Assembly: GCF_965216805.1 (NCBI RefSeq)
Contig: NZ_CBDCGN010000002.1
Span: 1,116,001 to 1,180,000, forward strand
Length of the DNA: 64,000 nt
Source: Panacagrimonas sp965216805
GTDB taxonomy: Bacteria > Pseudomonadota > Gammaproteobacteria > Nevskiales > Nevskiaceae
Reading direction: 5' to 3'
Under the pieces are notes generated by a model, which was given only the letters and a program-made list of their open reading frames with translations, had not been told where the DNA came from and did not search any database. The position numbers and the translations under genes are program-made. Positions 31,080 through 40,400 of this stretch are shown one piece after another; position 1 is the first letter of the stretch, and each line of letters starts with the position of its first letter.

Positions 31080-33221
31080 TCAGAACTGGTAGCCAAAGAA
31101 GACCAGCAGATTGTCGCGGTCGCGCAGGGCGTCGAGTTCGGCGCTGTCCTCGAAGTAGGTGTAGCGAATGTCCAGGCTGTACTGCGACAGATAGTCGAAG
31201 CGCACGCCGCCGATCAGTTGCAGACGGTCTTCCACGAAGTTCTGTCCCAGTCCGGGCGACACGCCGTAGACGTCGTGGAACACCGCGGTGAGAAATTCCA
31301 CGTTGATGCCCCTGAACAGGCTGTCGTAGCGGGTGAGCACCACCGCGCGGTAGCCGACCGAATCGTCTTCGCCAAATCCGTGTGTGCGCTGGCGCGTCGG
31401 GTTCTGGCGCGCGGTGGGATTGCTGGCGTTGGTGGAAGCGTCGTCCGCGTCGGTGCGCACATCCAGCGGGTTGATGCCGACGCTGCCGTCACCGCCCGAC
31501 GAGATGTGCGTGTTGACTTCCGCACCCTGGAACTGCAGCCGGTCCAGCCCCGGCATGTCGAACACCCGCGTCCAGCCGGTTTCGAACAGCAGCGAGATCT
31601 GCGAAGCGCGCAGGAGGTTGGCGCCGCCGATCACCCGAATCGCAGTCAGTCCGAGCTGGCCGATCTTCATGCGCTCGTAGCCGCGGACGTAGTCGTTGGC
31701 GCCGATCTCGGTGCCGCGGTAGATCGAGATGAAGTCCGGCACTGCTTCTCGGCGTCCCGGAATCGGTCCCACTCCGGTTTCGGGAAAGGCGGGCTGCAAG
31801 GCCGCGAAGGTCAGGTCGGTGGTGTGAATCTGGATCGGCAGGTTGTCGCGGTACACGTACTCGCCGGACAGCGCCCACTCGCCGACGTTGGTGTTGAACG
31901 AGGTGCCGTACATGCGGATATCTTCGGGGTACTCCACGATCAGGCGTGCGCTGCCCACGGGCACCGGCTCGCCGCCGAGCTGCCCGCAGGCCAGCGTGAC
32001 CAGACCGTTGACGCAGGTGGCATCGGCGGCGATGGCGCTGACGCTGGGAATGCGCGAGTGATAGTTGGCGAAGTACAGCGCTACCTCGGTGCCGTTGTTG
32101 AACTCCGGTAGATAGGTGCGTAGCGCCAAGCCGTATTGGCCGCCGTCGTCCGGCTTGCGCCGGCGCTCTTCTTCGCCATCGCGCAGCAGCGTGCGGTCGG
32201 AACTGGAGCCCAGCAGACCCAGGGTGTCGTCCGGATTGCGGTCGGGCCGGTACAGCTGGTCGGGGTCCTCGGGTGCCTTGGCGAACGACAGCATCGCGAA
32301 GCGGCCGCCGTCGCCCAGGGTGTCCGACACCGAGAAGAAGCTGCCGACCGGGTCGACCAGGATCGGCTTCCATTGGTACTGGTAGAACAGCTCGAAACCG
32401 AGATCCTGGGTGACCTGGCCGTTGAGCGTCACCATGCCGACTGGGCGCGACAGTTCCTTGATGTCGAAGCCGGGGATGCGCAGGCGCGATTGGTCCGGCG
32501 GGTTCAGCGAGTTGAGCGAGTTGAGCAGCAGGAAAGAACTCTCGCCCCAGTTGATCACCTGATTGCCGAGCTTGATGCCGAAGTCGCGATCGAACAGCTC
32601 GAAGGATCGCGACACGAAGTAATCCAGCATCTGGAAATCGCTGCCAAGCTGATCCTCGCCGCGGTCGGAGAACGGCTCGCGAGCGGGTTGCAGGGTGGTG
32701 TCGGGGTGCAGGATGTCGTGGTCGGTGTACAACGCGTCGAAGAAATACAGTGAGCGCGCAAACACGTTCCACTGGCCCAGGCTGAAGTTGATGTCGGTGG
32801 TGATCTTGGCCGCGGCGTTGACCAGATCGTAGCGATCGAAGCTCAGGTTGCCGTTGTCGCCGTTGGGATTGAACGAGCCCGGCGCCGCCACGAAATCCAG
32901 ATTGGATTGCGAAGGCGTACCCGGCGCGACGAGATTGCTGGTGGTGCAGGTGTCGCCGCTGAAGGTCGGCTGGCCGAGCAGGTCCGGACCGCGGTCCACG
33001 CACAGGCCAGGCTGCAGGTTGCTCTTGCCGATGAGGTCGTTGTCGCGGCCCTCCATGCGCATCAGCGCGCCGACCGTGAACAGGTTGTCGAAGCGCACCG
33101 GTACGCCCAGCACATCGACCTCGAAAGCCCGTGCGGGCATCGCCATTGCGCACATCGCAAGCGCGAGCGCGCAGGTTCCCGGGTGCCGCGATCCGCGGGC
33201 GCCGCTTGTTGTTGTTTTCAT
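31080..33221 (-). CDS. DUF1302 family outer-membrane protein
   Basis: 713 residues with a signal peptide (ALALAMCAMAMPARAFEVD). The mature protein is rich in alternating hydrophobic and aromatic segments and ends in FFGYQF, a C-terminal Phe typical of outer-membrane beta-barrels. Motifs such as VINWGESSFLLLNSLNSLNP fit DUF1302. These proteins occur beside DUF1329 proteins and are linked to degradation or uptake of hydrophobic compounds such as steroids, alkanols and hydrocarbons. Here the DUF1329 gene is 63 bp upstream on the same strand. A channel or assembly role at the outer membrane is inferred. Confidence 0.85.
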   Translation of the reverse strand: MKTTTSGARGSRHPGTCALALAMCAMAMPARAFEVDVLGVPVRFDNLFTVGALMRMEGRDNDLIGKSNLQPGLCVDRGPDLLGQPTFSGDTCTTSNLVAPGTPSQSNLDFVAAPGSFNPNGDNGNLSFDRYDLVNAAAKITTDINFSLGQWNVFARSLYFFDALYTDHDILHPDTTLQPAREPFSDRGEDQLGSDFQMLDYFVSRSFELFDRDFGIKLGNQVINWGESSFLLLNSLNSLNPPDQSRLRIPGFDIKELSRPVGMVTLNGQVTQDLGFELFYQYQWKPILVDPVGSFFSVSDTLGDGGRFAMLSFAKAPEDPDQLYRPDRNPDDTLGLLGSSSDRTLLRDGEEERRRKPDDGGQYGLALRTYLPEFNNGTEVALYFANYHSRIPSVSAIAADATCVNGLVTLACGQLGGEPVPVGSARLIVEYPEDIRMYGTSFNTNVGEWALSGEYVYRDNLPIQIHTTDLTFAALQPAFPETGVGPIPGRREAVPDFISIYRGTEIGANDYVRGYERMKIGQLGLTAIRVIGGANLLRASQISLLFETGWTRVFDMPGLDRLQFQGAEVNTHISSGGDGSVGINPLDVRTDADDASTNASNPTARQNPTRQRTHGFGEDDSVGYRAVVLTRYDSLFRGINVEFLTAVFHDVYGVSPGLGQNFVEDRLQLIGGVRFDYLSQYSLDIRYTYFEDSAELDALRDRDNLLVFFGYQF

Positions 33222-33284
33222 GTGGTTCTCCCCAAGCGCATTGCAAGCTTCGTATCGATCCGCGACCCATCGAGGCTGGTAGGC

Positions 33285-34646
33285 CTACTTCACGGCCATG
33301 CGTTGTACGGCGCCGGTCGTGAAGTGATCCAGCGCGTAGTCGGTGACTTCAAAGATCGGCGACTCGTTGCTCAGCTCCTGCACGAGGTAGCGGCTGGATT
33401 GCAGGTCGTACACCGTGCCGGCTACCGGCGCCACCCGGTACAGCCACGGCACCTGCCAGGAATGGGTTTCCTGTACGCGCCAGAGCTGGCCGCGACGGTC
33501 GTAGTTGTCCACTGCCAGGATGGTCCAGCTGTCCTCGTCGACGTAGAAGGTGCGGCGCGCGTAGATGTGAGAAGTGCCAGGCTTGAGTTCCGCTTCCACC
33601 ACCCACACCCGATGCAGTTCGTAACGGGGCAGGTCCTGATTCAGGTGACCGGCCTTGGCGATGTCGGTGTACTTGAGCGCGGTGTCGCCGAGCTTGATCG
33701 AGTTGTAGGGCACCACCATCTCGCGCTTGCCCACCAGCTTCCAGGTGTAGCGATCGGTGGCACCGTTGAAAGCGTCCAGCTGATCGTTGGTGCGCAGTCC
33801 ATCGGCGCCGGTTCCGGGATTGTCGTAGGCGACGCTGGGCGCACGGCGGATGCGGCGCTGGCCGGGGTTGTACTGCCAGGCACGGCGCGGCTCCTTGACC
33901 TGGTCCATGGTCTCGTGCACCAGCACCACGTTGCCGGCCTGGCGCTGCGGTTCGGTAGTGAGCTGCAGGAAGTAGATCAGTACGTTGTTCAGCGACTCCG
34001 GCGTGATGCCGTCCATGCTGTACTGAAAACGCACGTCCTCGCGTAACACGTAGGGCAGGAAGGCGCCGTTGGCCTGCACCGCGAGCTGCGCGTTGTAGCG
34101 CCGCAGCGAGACGCCGCGATAGCGCAGCTTGTGATTCCAGATCACCTCCACGCCCGATTGCGGAATGGGGAAGGGGATGCCGGTGATGGCGCCGCTCAGA
34201 CTCTCGCCGTCGTTGTCTAGGCGCGCATTGAGCGCGTTCTTGCGGGTGGCCTGGTGGACATGCTCCGGGACCGCGACGGTGCGCCGGGTCGGGTACACCA
34301 CCATCTTGTAGGTCTGGCCAAAGCGTTCCAGCAGCGCCTGCTGACCCTTGGTGAGCTGGGCGGCGTGCTGCGCCACGTTGGCGCGCGTGATCGTGTAGAG
34401 CGGCGCGTCGTCGCTGATGAGCGGGTACTGCGCCGGATCGCGTTCGCGGCCGGCGGCCGGTGGCGCGTCGGCCTGCAGGCCGCCCTCCCAGGCTGGAATG
34501 CGGCCGTCTGCGTTGGCCGCTCTTTCCGCTCCCAGCGGGGTCAGGTCGCGGTCCAGGCGTTCGGCTTCCGCTGGGCCGACTGCGCCAGCAGCTGCTGTCG
34601 CCCAGAGGTAGGTCGCGATCAGCGCGATGCGGATCGATGGCTTCAT
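33285..34646 (-). CDS. DUF1329 periplasmic/outer-membrane protein
   Basis: 453 residues from the ATG at 34646, which begins a signal peptide (IRIALIATYLWATAAAGAVG). DUF1329 is related to the LolA/LolB lipoprotein-carrier fold. Motifs seen include LTPLGAERAANADGRIPAWEGG and YRWTWKLVGKRE-type strands (RYTWKLVGKREMVVPYNS). It pairs with the DUF1302 gene downstream, as in many Pseudomonas-type loci. The pair probably moves or senses hydrophobic substrates across the envelope; the substrate is unknown. Confidence 0.85.
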   Translation of the reverse strand: MKPSIRIALIATYLWATAAAGAVGPAEAERLDRDLTPLGAERAANADGRIPAWEGGLQADAPPAAGRERDPAQYPLISDDAPLYTITRANVAQHAAQLTKGQQALLERFGQTYKMVVYPTRRTVAVPEHVHQATRKNALNARLDNDGESLSGAITGIPFPIPQSGVEVIWNHKLRYRGVSLRRYNAQLAVQANGAFLPYVLREDVRFQYSMDGITPESLNNVLIYFLQLTTEPQRQAGNVVLVHETMDQVKEPRRAWQYNPGQRRIRRAPSVAYDNPGTGADGLRTNDQLDAFNGATDRYTWKLVGKREMVVPYNSIKLGDTALKYTDIAKAGHLNQDLPRYELHRVWVVEAELKPGTSHIYARRTFYVDEDSWTILAVDNYDRRGQLWRVQETHSWQVPWLYRVAPVAGTVYDLQSSRYLVQELSNESPIFEVTDYALDHFTTGAVQRMAVK

Positions 34647-34780
34647 GAGGTTCTCTGTCGGTGAGACGTTGGAGGGCACCTTGGCCCCGAAGGCTGGGAG
34701 TCGAACTTCGCAGGCCGCTCGATGTCGTTTGCGGCGCAGTCTAGCGATCCGCGTCCGCTACGCCGTGTTGTCCGCGCCAG

Positions 34781-37348
34781 CTAGCACTGGCTCTTGAGTC
34801 GATACAGCCAGTCCAGTGCCTCGCGCGGACTCAGGCGGTCCGGATCGATCTCGTCGAGCAGCTTCAGCGCCGCCGAAGGAGGCGCTTCGAACAGCGACAG
34901 TTGCGGCGGCGCCGGCTGCGCGTTGTTCGCCGTCGGCTGCGGTTGCTGCTCCAGCTCGCGCAGATATCCACGGGCCGTGTTCACGACGCCGGCAGGCACG
35001 CCGGCCAGTGCAGCGACCTGCAGGCCGTAACTGCGGTTTGCGGGGCCGTCCTTGACCGTGTGCAGAAACACCAGCTTCTCGCCCCGGGGACCGAATTCGG
35101 CAGCGTCCAGATGTACGTTGGCCACACCGGGCACCGCCTGCGCCAGACGCGTCAGCTCGAAATAATGGGTGGCGAACAAGGTGAACGCGCCGACTTCGCG
35201 CACCAGATGTTCTGCACAGGCGCGTGCCAGCGAAAGTCCATCGTAGGTGGACGTGCCGCGACCGATCTCATCCATCAGCACCAGACTCGTGTCACTGGCG
35301 TTGTGCAGGATGTTGGCGGTCTCGGTCATCTCCACCATGAAAGTGGATTGGCCGGCGGCCAGATCGTCGCGCGAACCGATACGGGTGAAGATTCGGTCCA
35401 CCGGTCCCAGGCGCGCCAGCTGCGCCGGCACGAAACAGCCGGCGTGGGCCATCAGCACGATCAACGCGGTCTGGCGCATGTAGGTGCTCTTGCCGCCCAT
35501 GTTGGGACCGGTGATCACCAGCAGGCGGCGCTCGCCATCGAGCAGCAGATCGTTGGGTACGAAGGGCTCGCGCAACTGCCGCTCCACCACCGGATGCCGC
35601 CCCGCGCGGATCTCCAGGCTGGGCGTGTCGACGAACTCGGGGCGCGCCAGGTTGAGGCGCTCGGTAGCCTCGGCCAGGTTGGCCAGGCAGTCGATGTCGG
35701 CCAGCGCCTGCGCGGCCGCCTGCAATTCCGGCAGTCGCGCCACCAGATCTTCGATGAGCTGCTCGTACAGCTCTTTTTCGCGCGCCAGTGCGCGGTCGCG
35801 TGCCGACAGCACCTGATCTTCGAAACGCTTCAGGTCCTCGGTGATGTAGCGCTCGAAATGGGTCAGGGTCTGGCGTCGCGTATATTCCGGCGGCACCCGG
35901 GCAGCATGGGTCTTGCCGATCTCGATGTAGAAACCGTGCACGCGGTTGTAACCGACCTTGAGCGCGTCGATGCCGGTGCGCGCGCGTTCGCGGCTTTCCA
36001 GCTCCACCAGAAAGCCGTCGGCATGGGTGGACAGGCGACGCAACTCGTCCAGCGTGGTGTCGAAGCCGCTGCGGAACACGCCGCCGTCGCGCACCGCCAC
36101 CGGCGGGCTGTCGTCCAGCGCCGCTTGCAGCGAAGCGCAGGTAGCATCGTGATGGCCCAGTTGCGCACGCCAGTGGTCGACGCGGGTTCCTTCCAGTGCC
36201 TGCAACTGGCGCTGCACGGCCGGCAGCGTGGCAAGCGTGTCGCGCAGCCCGATGAGATCGCGTGGCCGTGCCGAGCGCAGGGCCACGCGCGCCAGGATGC
36301 GTTCCAGGTCGGCAATGCCGCGCAGTTCGGCACGCAAGGCCTGGAAGCCGCCTTCGCGCAACAGCACGCTGATCGCGTCCAGCCGCTGTCCGATCTCGGC
36401 GCGGTCGCGGATCGGTCGCAGCAGGGTGCGGGTCAGCGCGCGCGAACCCATCGGCGTGACGCACTGGTCGAGCACGTCGAGCAGGGTGTGCTCGCTGGCG
36501 CCGAGCAAGGTGCGGTCGATCTCCAGGTTGCGCCGCGTGGCCGGGTCCAGTATCAGGCTGTCTTGCGGCGCCTCCACGCGCAGGCCGGTCAGGTGCACGG
36601 CTGCGGTTTTCTGGGTTTCCTGCACGTAGTTGAGCAGCGCCCCGGCCGCGGCGATGCCGGCGTCCAGCTCCTCGCAGCCGAAGCCGGCCAGGCTGGGAGT
36701 GCCGAACTGCGTGCACAGCAGACGACGCGCCGAGCCGGGATCGAAATGCCAGGGCGGCCGCATCACCGCGGTGTCGTCCGCAGACAGCGGGTCGGCGCCT
36801 TCGGCCAGCAGCAATTCGTTGGGCGCCACCCGCGACAGCTCGGCGGCGAAGTCGCGCGCGCTGTCGCTCTGGCTCAGGCAGAAACGGCCGGAAGACAGTT
36901 CCAGCCAGGCCAGTCCCCAGGCCTCGCCGATCCGGCACGCGGCCGCCAGCAGGCTGGCGCGCCGCGGGTCCAGCAGCACCTCGTCGGTCGCGGTGCCGGG
37001 CGTGACCACGCGCGCGATCTCGCGTCGCACCGGGCCTTTGTCGACACCGACGGCACCCACCTGCTCGGCGATGGCCGCCGATTGTCCCAGCCGCACCAGC
37101 CGCGCCAGGTAGGTGTCGAGCTGGTGATAGGGCACGCCGGCCATCACCACCGGTGCGCCCGCCGACTCGCCGCGCGTGGTCAGGGTGATGTTGAGCAGGC
37201 GCGCCGCCTTGCGCGCGTCGTCGTAGAACAGCTCGTAAAAATCGCCCATGCGGAACAGCAACAGGATGTCCGGCACCTGCGCCTTGAGCGCGAGGTACTG
37301 CTGCATCAGCGGAGTGTGTACGGCGGGGCTGGTAGCCGTCTTCGACAT
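34781..37348 (-). CDS. mutS: DNA mismatch repair protein MutS
   Basis: 855 residues from the ATG at 37348 (MSKTATSPAVHTPLMQQY); a TTG 15 bp upstream is less likely. Mismatch-recognition domain with the Phe-x-Glu motif in RMGDFYELFYDDA, connector, core and clamp domains, then the ATPase with Walker A GPNMGGKSTYMRQ, Walker B LVLMDEIGRGTSTYDGL and FATHYFELT. It detects base mismatches and recruits MutL. The gene is divergent from NAD-GDH with 111 bp between them. Full length, no anomaly. Large antisense open frames cover it but are coding shadows. Confidence 0.97.
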   Translation of the reverse strand: MSKTATSPAVHTPLMQQYLALKAQVPDILLLFRMGDFYELFYDDARKAARLLNITLTTRGESAGAPVVMAGVPYHQLDTYLARLVRLGQSAAIAEQVGAVGVDKGPVRREIARVVTPGTATDEVLLDPRRASLLAAACRIGEAWGLAWLELSSGRFCLSQSDSARDFAAELSRVAPNELLLAEGADPLSADDTAVMRPPWHFDPGSARRLLCTQFGTPSLAGFGCEELDAGIAAAGALLNYVQETQKTAAVHLTGLRVEAPQDSLILDPATRRNLEIDRTLLGASEHTLLDVLDQCVTPMGSRALTRTLLRPIRDRAEIGQRLDAISVLLREGGFQALRAELRGIADLERILARVALRSARPRDLIGLRDTLATLPAVQRQLQALEGTRVDHWRAQLGHHDATCASLQAALDDSPPVAVRDGGVFRSGFDTTLDELRRLSTHADGFLVELESRERARTGIDALKVGYNRVHGFYIEIGKTHAARVPPEYTRRQTLTHFERYITEDLKRFEDQVLSARDRALAREKELYEQLIEDLVARLPELQAAAQALADIDCLANLAEATERLNLARPEFVDTPSLEIRAGRHPVVERQLREPFVPNDLLLDGERRLLVITGPNMGGKSTYMRQTALIVLMAHAGCFVPAQLARLGPVDRIFTRIGSRDDLAAGQSTFMVEMTETANILHNASDTSLVLMDEIGRGTSTYDGLSLARACAEHLVREVGAFTLFATHYFELTRLAQAVPGVANVHLDAAEFGPRGEKLVFLHTVKDGPANRSYGLQVAALAGVPAGVVNTARGYLRELEQQPQPTANNAQPAPPQLSLFEAPPSAALKLLDEIDPDRLSPREALDWLYRLKSQC

Positions 37349-37459
37349 CGGGGCGGGGATCAAAGATTGCCCGTCATTCTAAAGAGTGTGCCGGCTCGCG
37401 TTCCGGCGCATTCATCCTTTGCGTGCATCATGTGGGACCACCCACAGCCCCGGAACGTC

Positions 37460-40400
37460 ATGAGCGCAAGCCCCACGCACAACGAGCCGCTGTTGGACCG
37501 GATCATCGCAACGGCCATTGCGATGCAGGGAGAACCAGGTGCCTGCGAACTGCAGGCCTGGGTCAGACAATACTTCGAGACCGCTTCGCCGGACGCGCTG
37601 GCGGCGCGCAGCGTCGAGCAGCTGGCGCGTACTGCGCTGAACCATCTGCAACTGGGTCGTCGGCGCGGTGCGCGGCAGGTGCTGATCCAGGTTCGACCGC
37701 CGCCGCCGGGCCAGTTGCTGGCCAGCCTGCAGACCTGTGTCGACGACATGCCGTTTCTGGTCGACACCCTGGTGATGGCGGTACGCGACGCGGGGGCCGC
37801 CATCGACTGGAGCGTGCATCCGGTGTGTCGTGTGCAGCGCGACGCGCAGGGTGGGCTGACGCAGCAACTGCTCGGGGAGCAGGCGGAATCCTGGATTCAT
37901 CTGGAATTCGAGGCGCTGACCGACCGTGACGCCTACGCGGCGCTGGAGCGCGCGGTGGCCGACCGTATCGACGACCTGCGCCGCGTGGTGGCCGATTACG
38001 CCCCCATGCGCGAGCGGTTGCTGGCCGCCGCCGAATCCTTGGAACAGGCGCCGCCGGTAGCTGGCGCCGATCCGTCCGAGCAGCGCGAAGCTGCGGCGTT
38101 CCTGCGCTGGCTCGACCAGGGTCATTTCACCCTGCTTGCCAGCGCGCAGACCCGGATGGAGCCGGCCGCGGACGGGCGCCCGCGCTTTGTGCCGGTGGCG
38201 GGCAGCGGCCTGGGCCTGGCGCGTGAAGGTGCGTGCTTTGCCGATATCGATGCCTTGATCGCGCCGCGCGAGCAGCTTGACAAGTACGCCGAGTCGCCAC
38301 GCATCGTGGTGCTGACCAAGGCGGCGCAGCGTGCCACCGTACATCACCCCGAGTACATGGATCACGTTGCCGTCCGCCGGCTCGGCGCCGACGGGGGGGT
38401 CGACGGCATCGTGCGCCTGATCGGTCTGTTTTCGTCCGAAGCGTACGTGGAGCGCCCCTGGGACATCCCGCTGATCCGGCGCAAGGTGGAAACGGTGATG
38501 CAGCGGTCGCGCCTGCAGCCGGGCTCGCACAGCGCCAAGAACCTGCGCGAGATCCTGCACAGCCTGCCGCGCGACGAGCTGTTCCAGTCCGGCGAGAACG
38601 AGTTGTTCGATACCTGCATGGGCATCCGCGCGCTGCGCGACCGCCATCCGCTGCGGCTGTTCCTGCGCCGCGACCGCTACGGGCGCTTCTTCTCCGCGCT
38701 GGTGTATCTGCCGCGCGAGCGCTACTCGCGGGAGCTGCGCGACCGGCTGTCGCAGGAACTGCTGAATGTGTGCGGCGGCGTGTCGGTGGACCGCACGGTG
38801 GATTTTCTGCGCGGCGGGTTGACCCGACTGCACGTCACCGTGCGCACGCCGCCGGGACAGGAGCTGAGCGAGTCGGCGGCACAGATCGAACGCCGGCTGA
38901 TGGCACTGGCGCGACCCTGGCGCGAGCAGTTGCTGGACGCTCTGCGCGCGATGTCCGCGCCCGATGCCGAATCTCTGGCGTTGCGCTTCGGCGAGGCGTT
39001 TGCGCCGAGCTACATCGAGCGCGTGGCGCCCGTCGAGGCCGCCGCCGACGTCTGCGCGCTGGCGCAGTTGAGCGACACCAAGCGCGTTCTGCCCAGCCTG
39101 CAGGCGCAGGCCGCCGTAGGCGAACACGGCAGGCTCAAGCTTTATGCCTGGCGGCAGCCGCTGGCCCTGGCCGACGTCCTGCCGCTGCTGGAGCACTTCG
39201 GTCTGCGCGCGATCCGCCAGGATCCCGAGGTGGTGTCGCCGCGGGAGCCGGCGGGCAGCGAGCCGGTTGCGCTGTGGATACAGGATTTCGAGGTCGGGCT
39301 GCCGCAACCGGTACGGCTCGATCGCGCGGCCGAGTTCGAGGCCAGCCTGCTCGCCGTCATGGCTGGAGCGGCCGAGGACGATGCGCTCAACCGACTGGTG
39401 CTGGCGGCGGGGCTCGACGGCCGTCAGGTGGGGTGTCTGCGCATGCTGGCGCGCTACGTCAACCAGATCGGGATGCCTTTCGGTCGCGCCGATATCGAGC
39501 AGCGGGTGGCCCAGCATCCGGCCGTCGCCGCCGCGGTGGTGCAACGTTTCGAGGCGCGCTTCGATCCGGCGCTGGCCGACGCCGAGCGGGTGGCGCTGGA
39601 AGCGGGCGCACAAGCGGAGCTGGACGCGGCGCTCGACGCGGTGGAGGACCTGGACGCCGATCGCATCCTGCGTGCGTTGGCGGCGGTCGTACGCGCCGGG
39701 CTGAGGACCAACTTCTACTGTCGCGACGAACTCGGTGCGCCGCTGTCGCGTCTGAGCCTGAAGCTCGATCCGCGGCAGATCGGCGAATTGCCGCAGCCGC
39801 GGCCGATGTTCGAGATCTGGGTCTACGCGCCGGGATTCGAAGGCGTGCACCTGCGCGGCGGCCGCGTCGCCCGCGGCGGCTTGCGCTGGTCGGATCGTCG
39901 CGAGGATTTCCGCACCGAGGTGCTGGGCCTGATGAAGGCGCAGCAGGTCAAGAACGCGGTGATCGTGCCGGTGGGCGCCAAGGGCGGCTTCGTGGTCAAG
40001 GGCGGGCCGCCGGCGACCGATCGCGAAGCCTGGATGGCGCACGGCGTGAGCTGCTACCGCGAATTCCTGCGTGGGCTGCTCGACCTGACCGACAACCGCG
40101 TCGGCGATGGCATCGCGGCGCCGCCGGGCGTGGTGCGGCACGACGACGACGACCCCTACCTGGTGGTGGCCGCCGACAAGGGCACCGCCACCTTCTCGGA
40201 CATTGCCAACGGCGTCGCCGAGGACTACGGCTTCTGGCTGGGCGATGCGTTTGCCTCCGGGGGCTCGGCCGGCTACGACCACAAGAAGATGGGCATCACC
40301 GCGCGCGGCGCCTGGGAGAGCGTCAAGCGTCATTTCCGGGAACTGGGGCTGGACGTGGACAGCGATGCCTTCAGCGCCGTCGGTGTCGGCGACATGTCCG

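Noticed and set aside
34901..37459. 5' extension of the NAD-GDH frame (853 extra codons, plus strand)
   Set aside because: It is exactly antisense to mutS, has no homology-like content or start signal, and GDH similarity begins at 37460.
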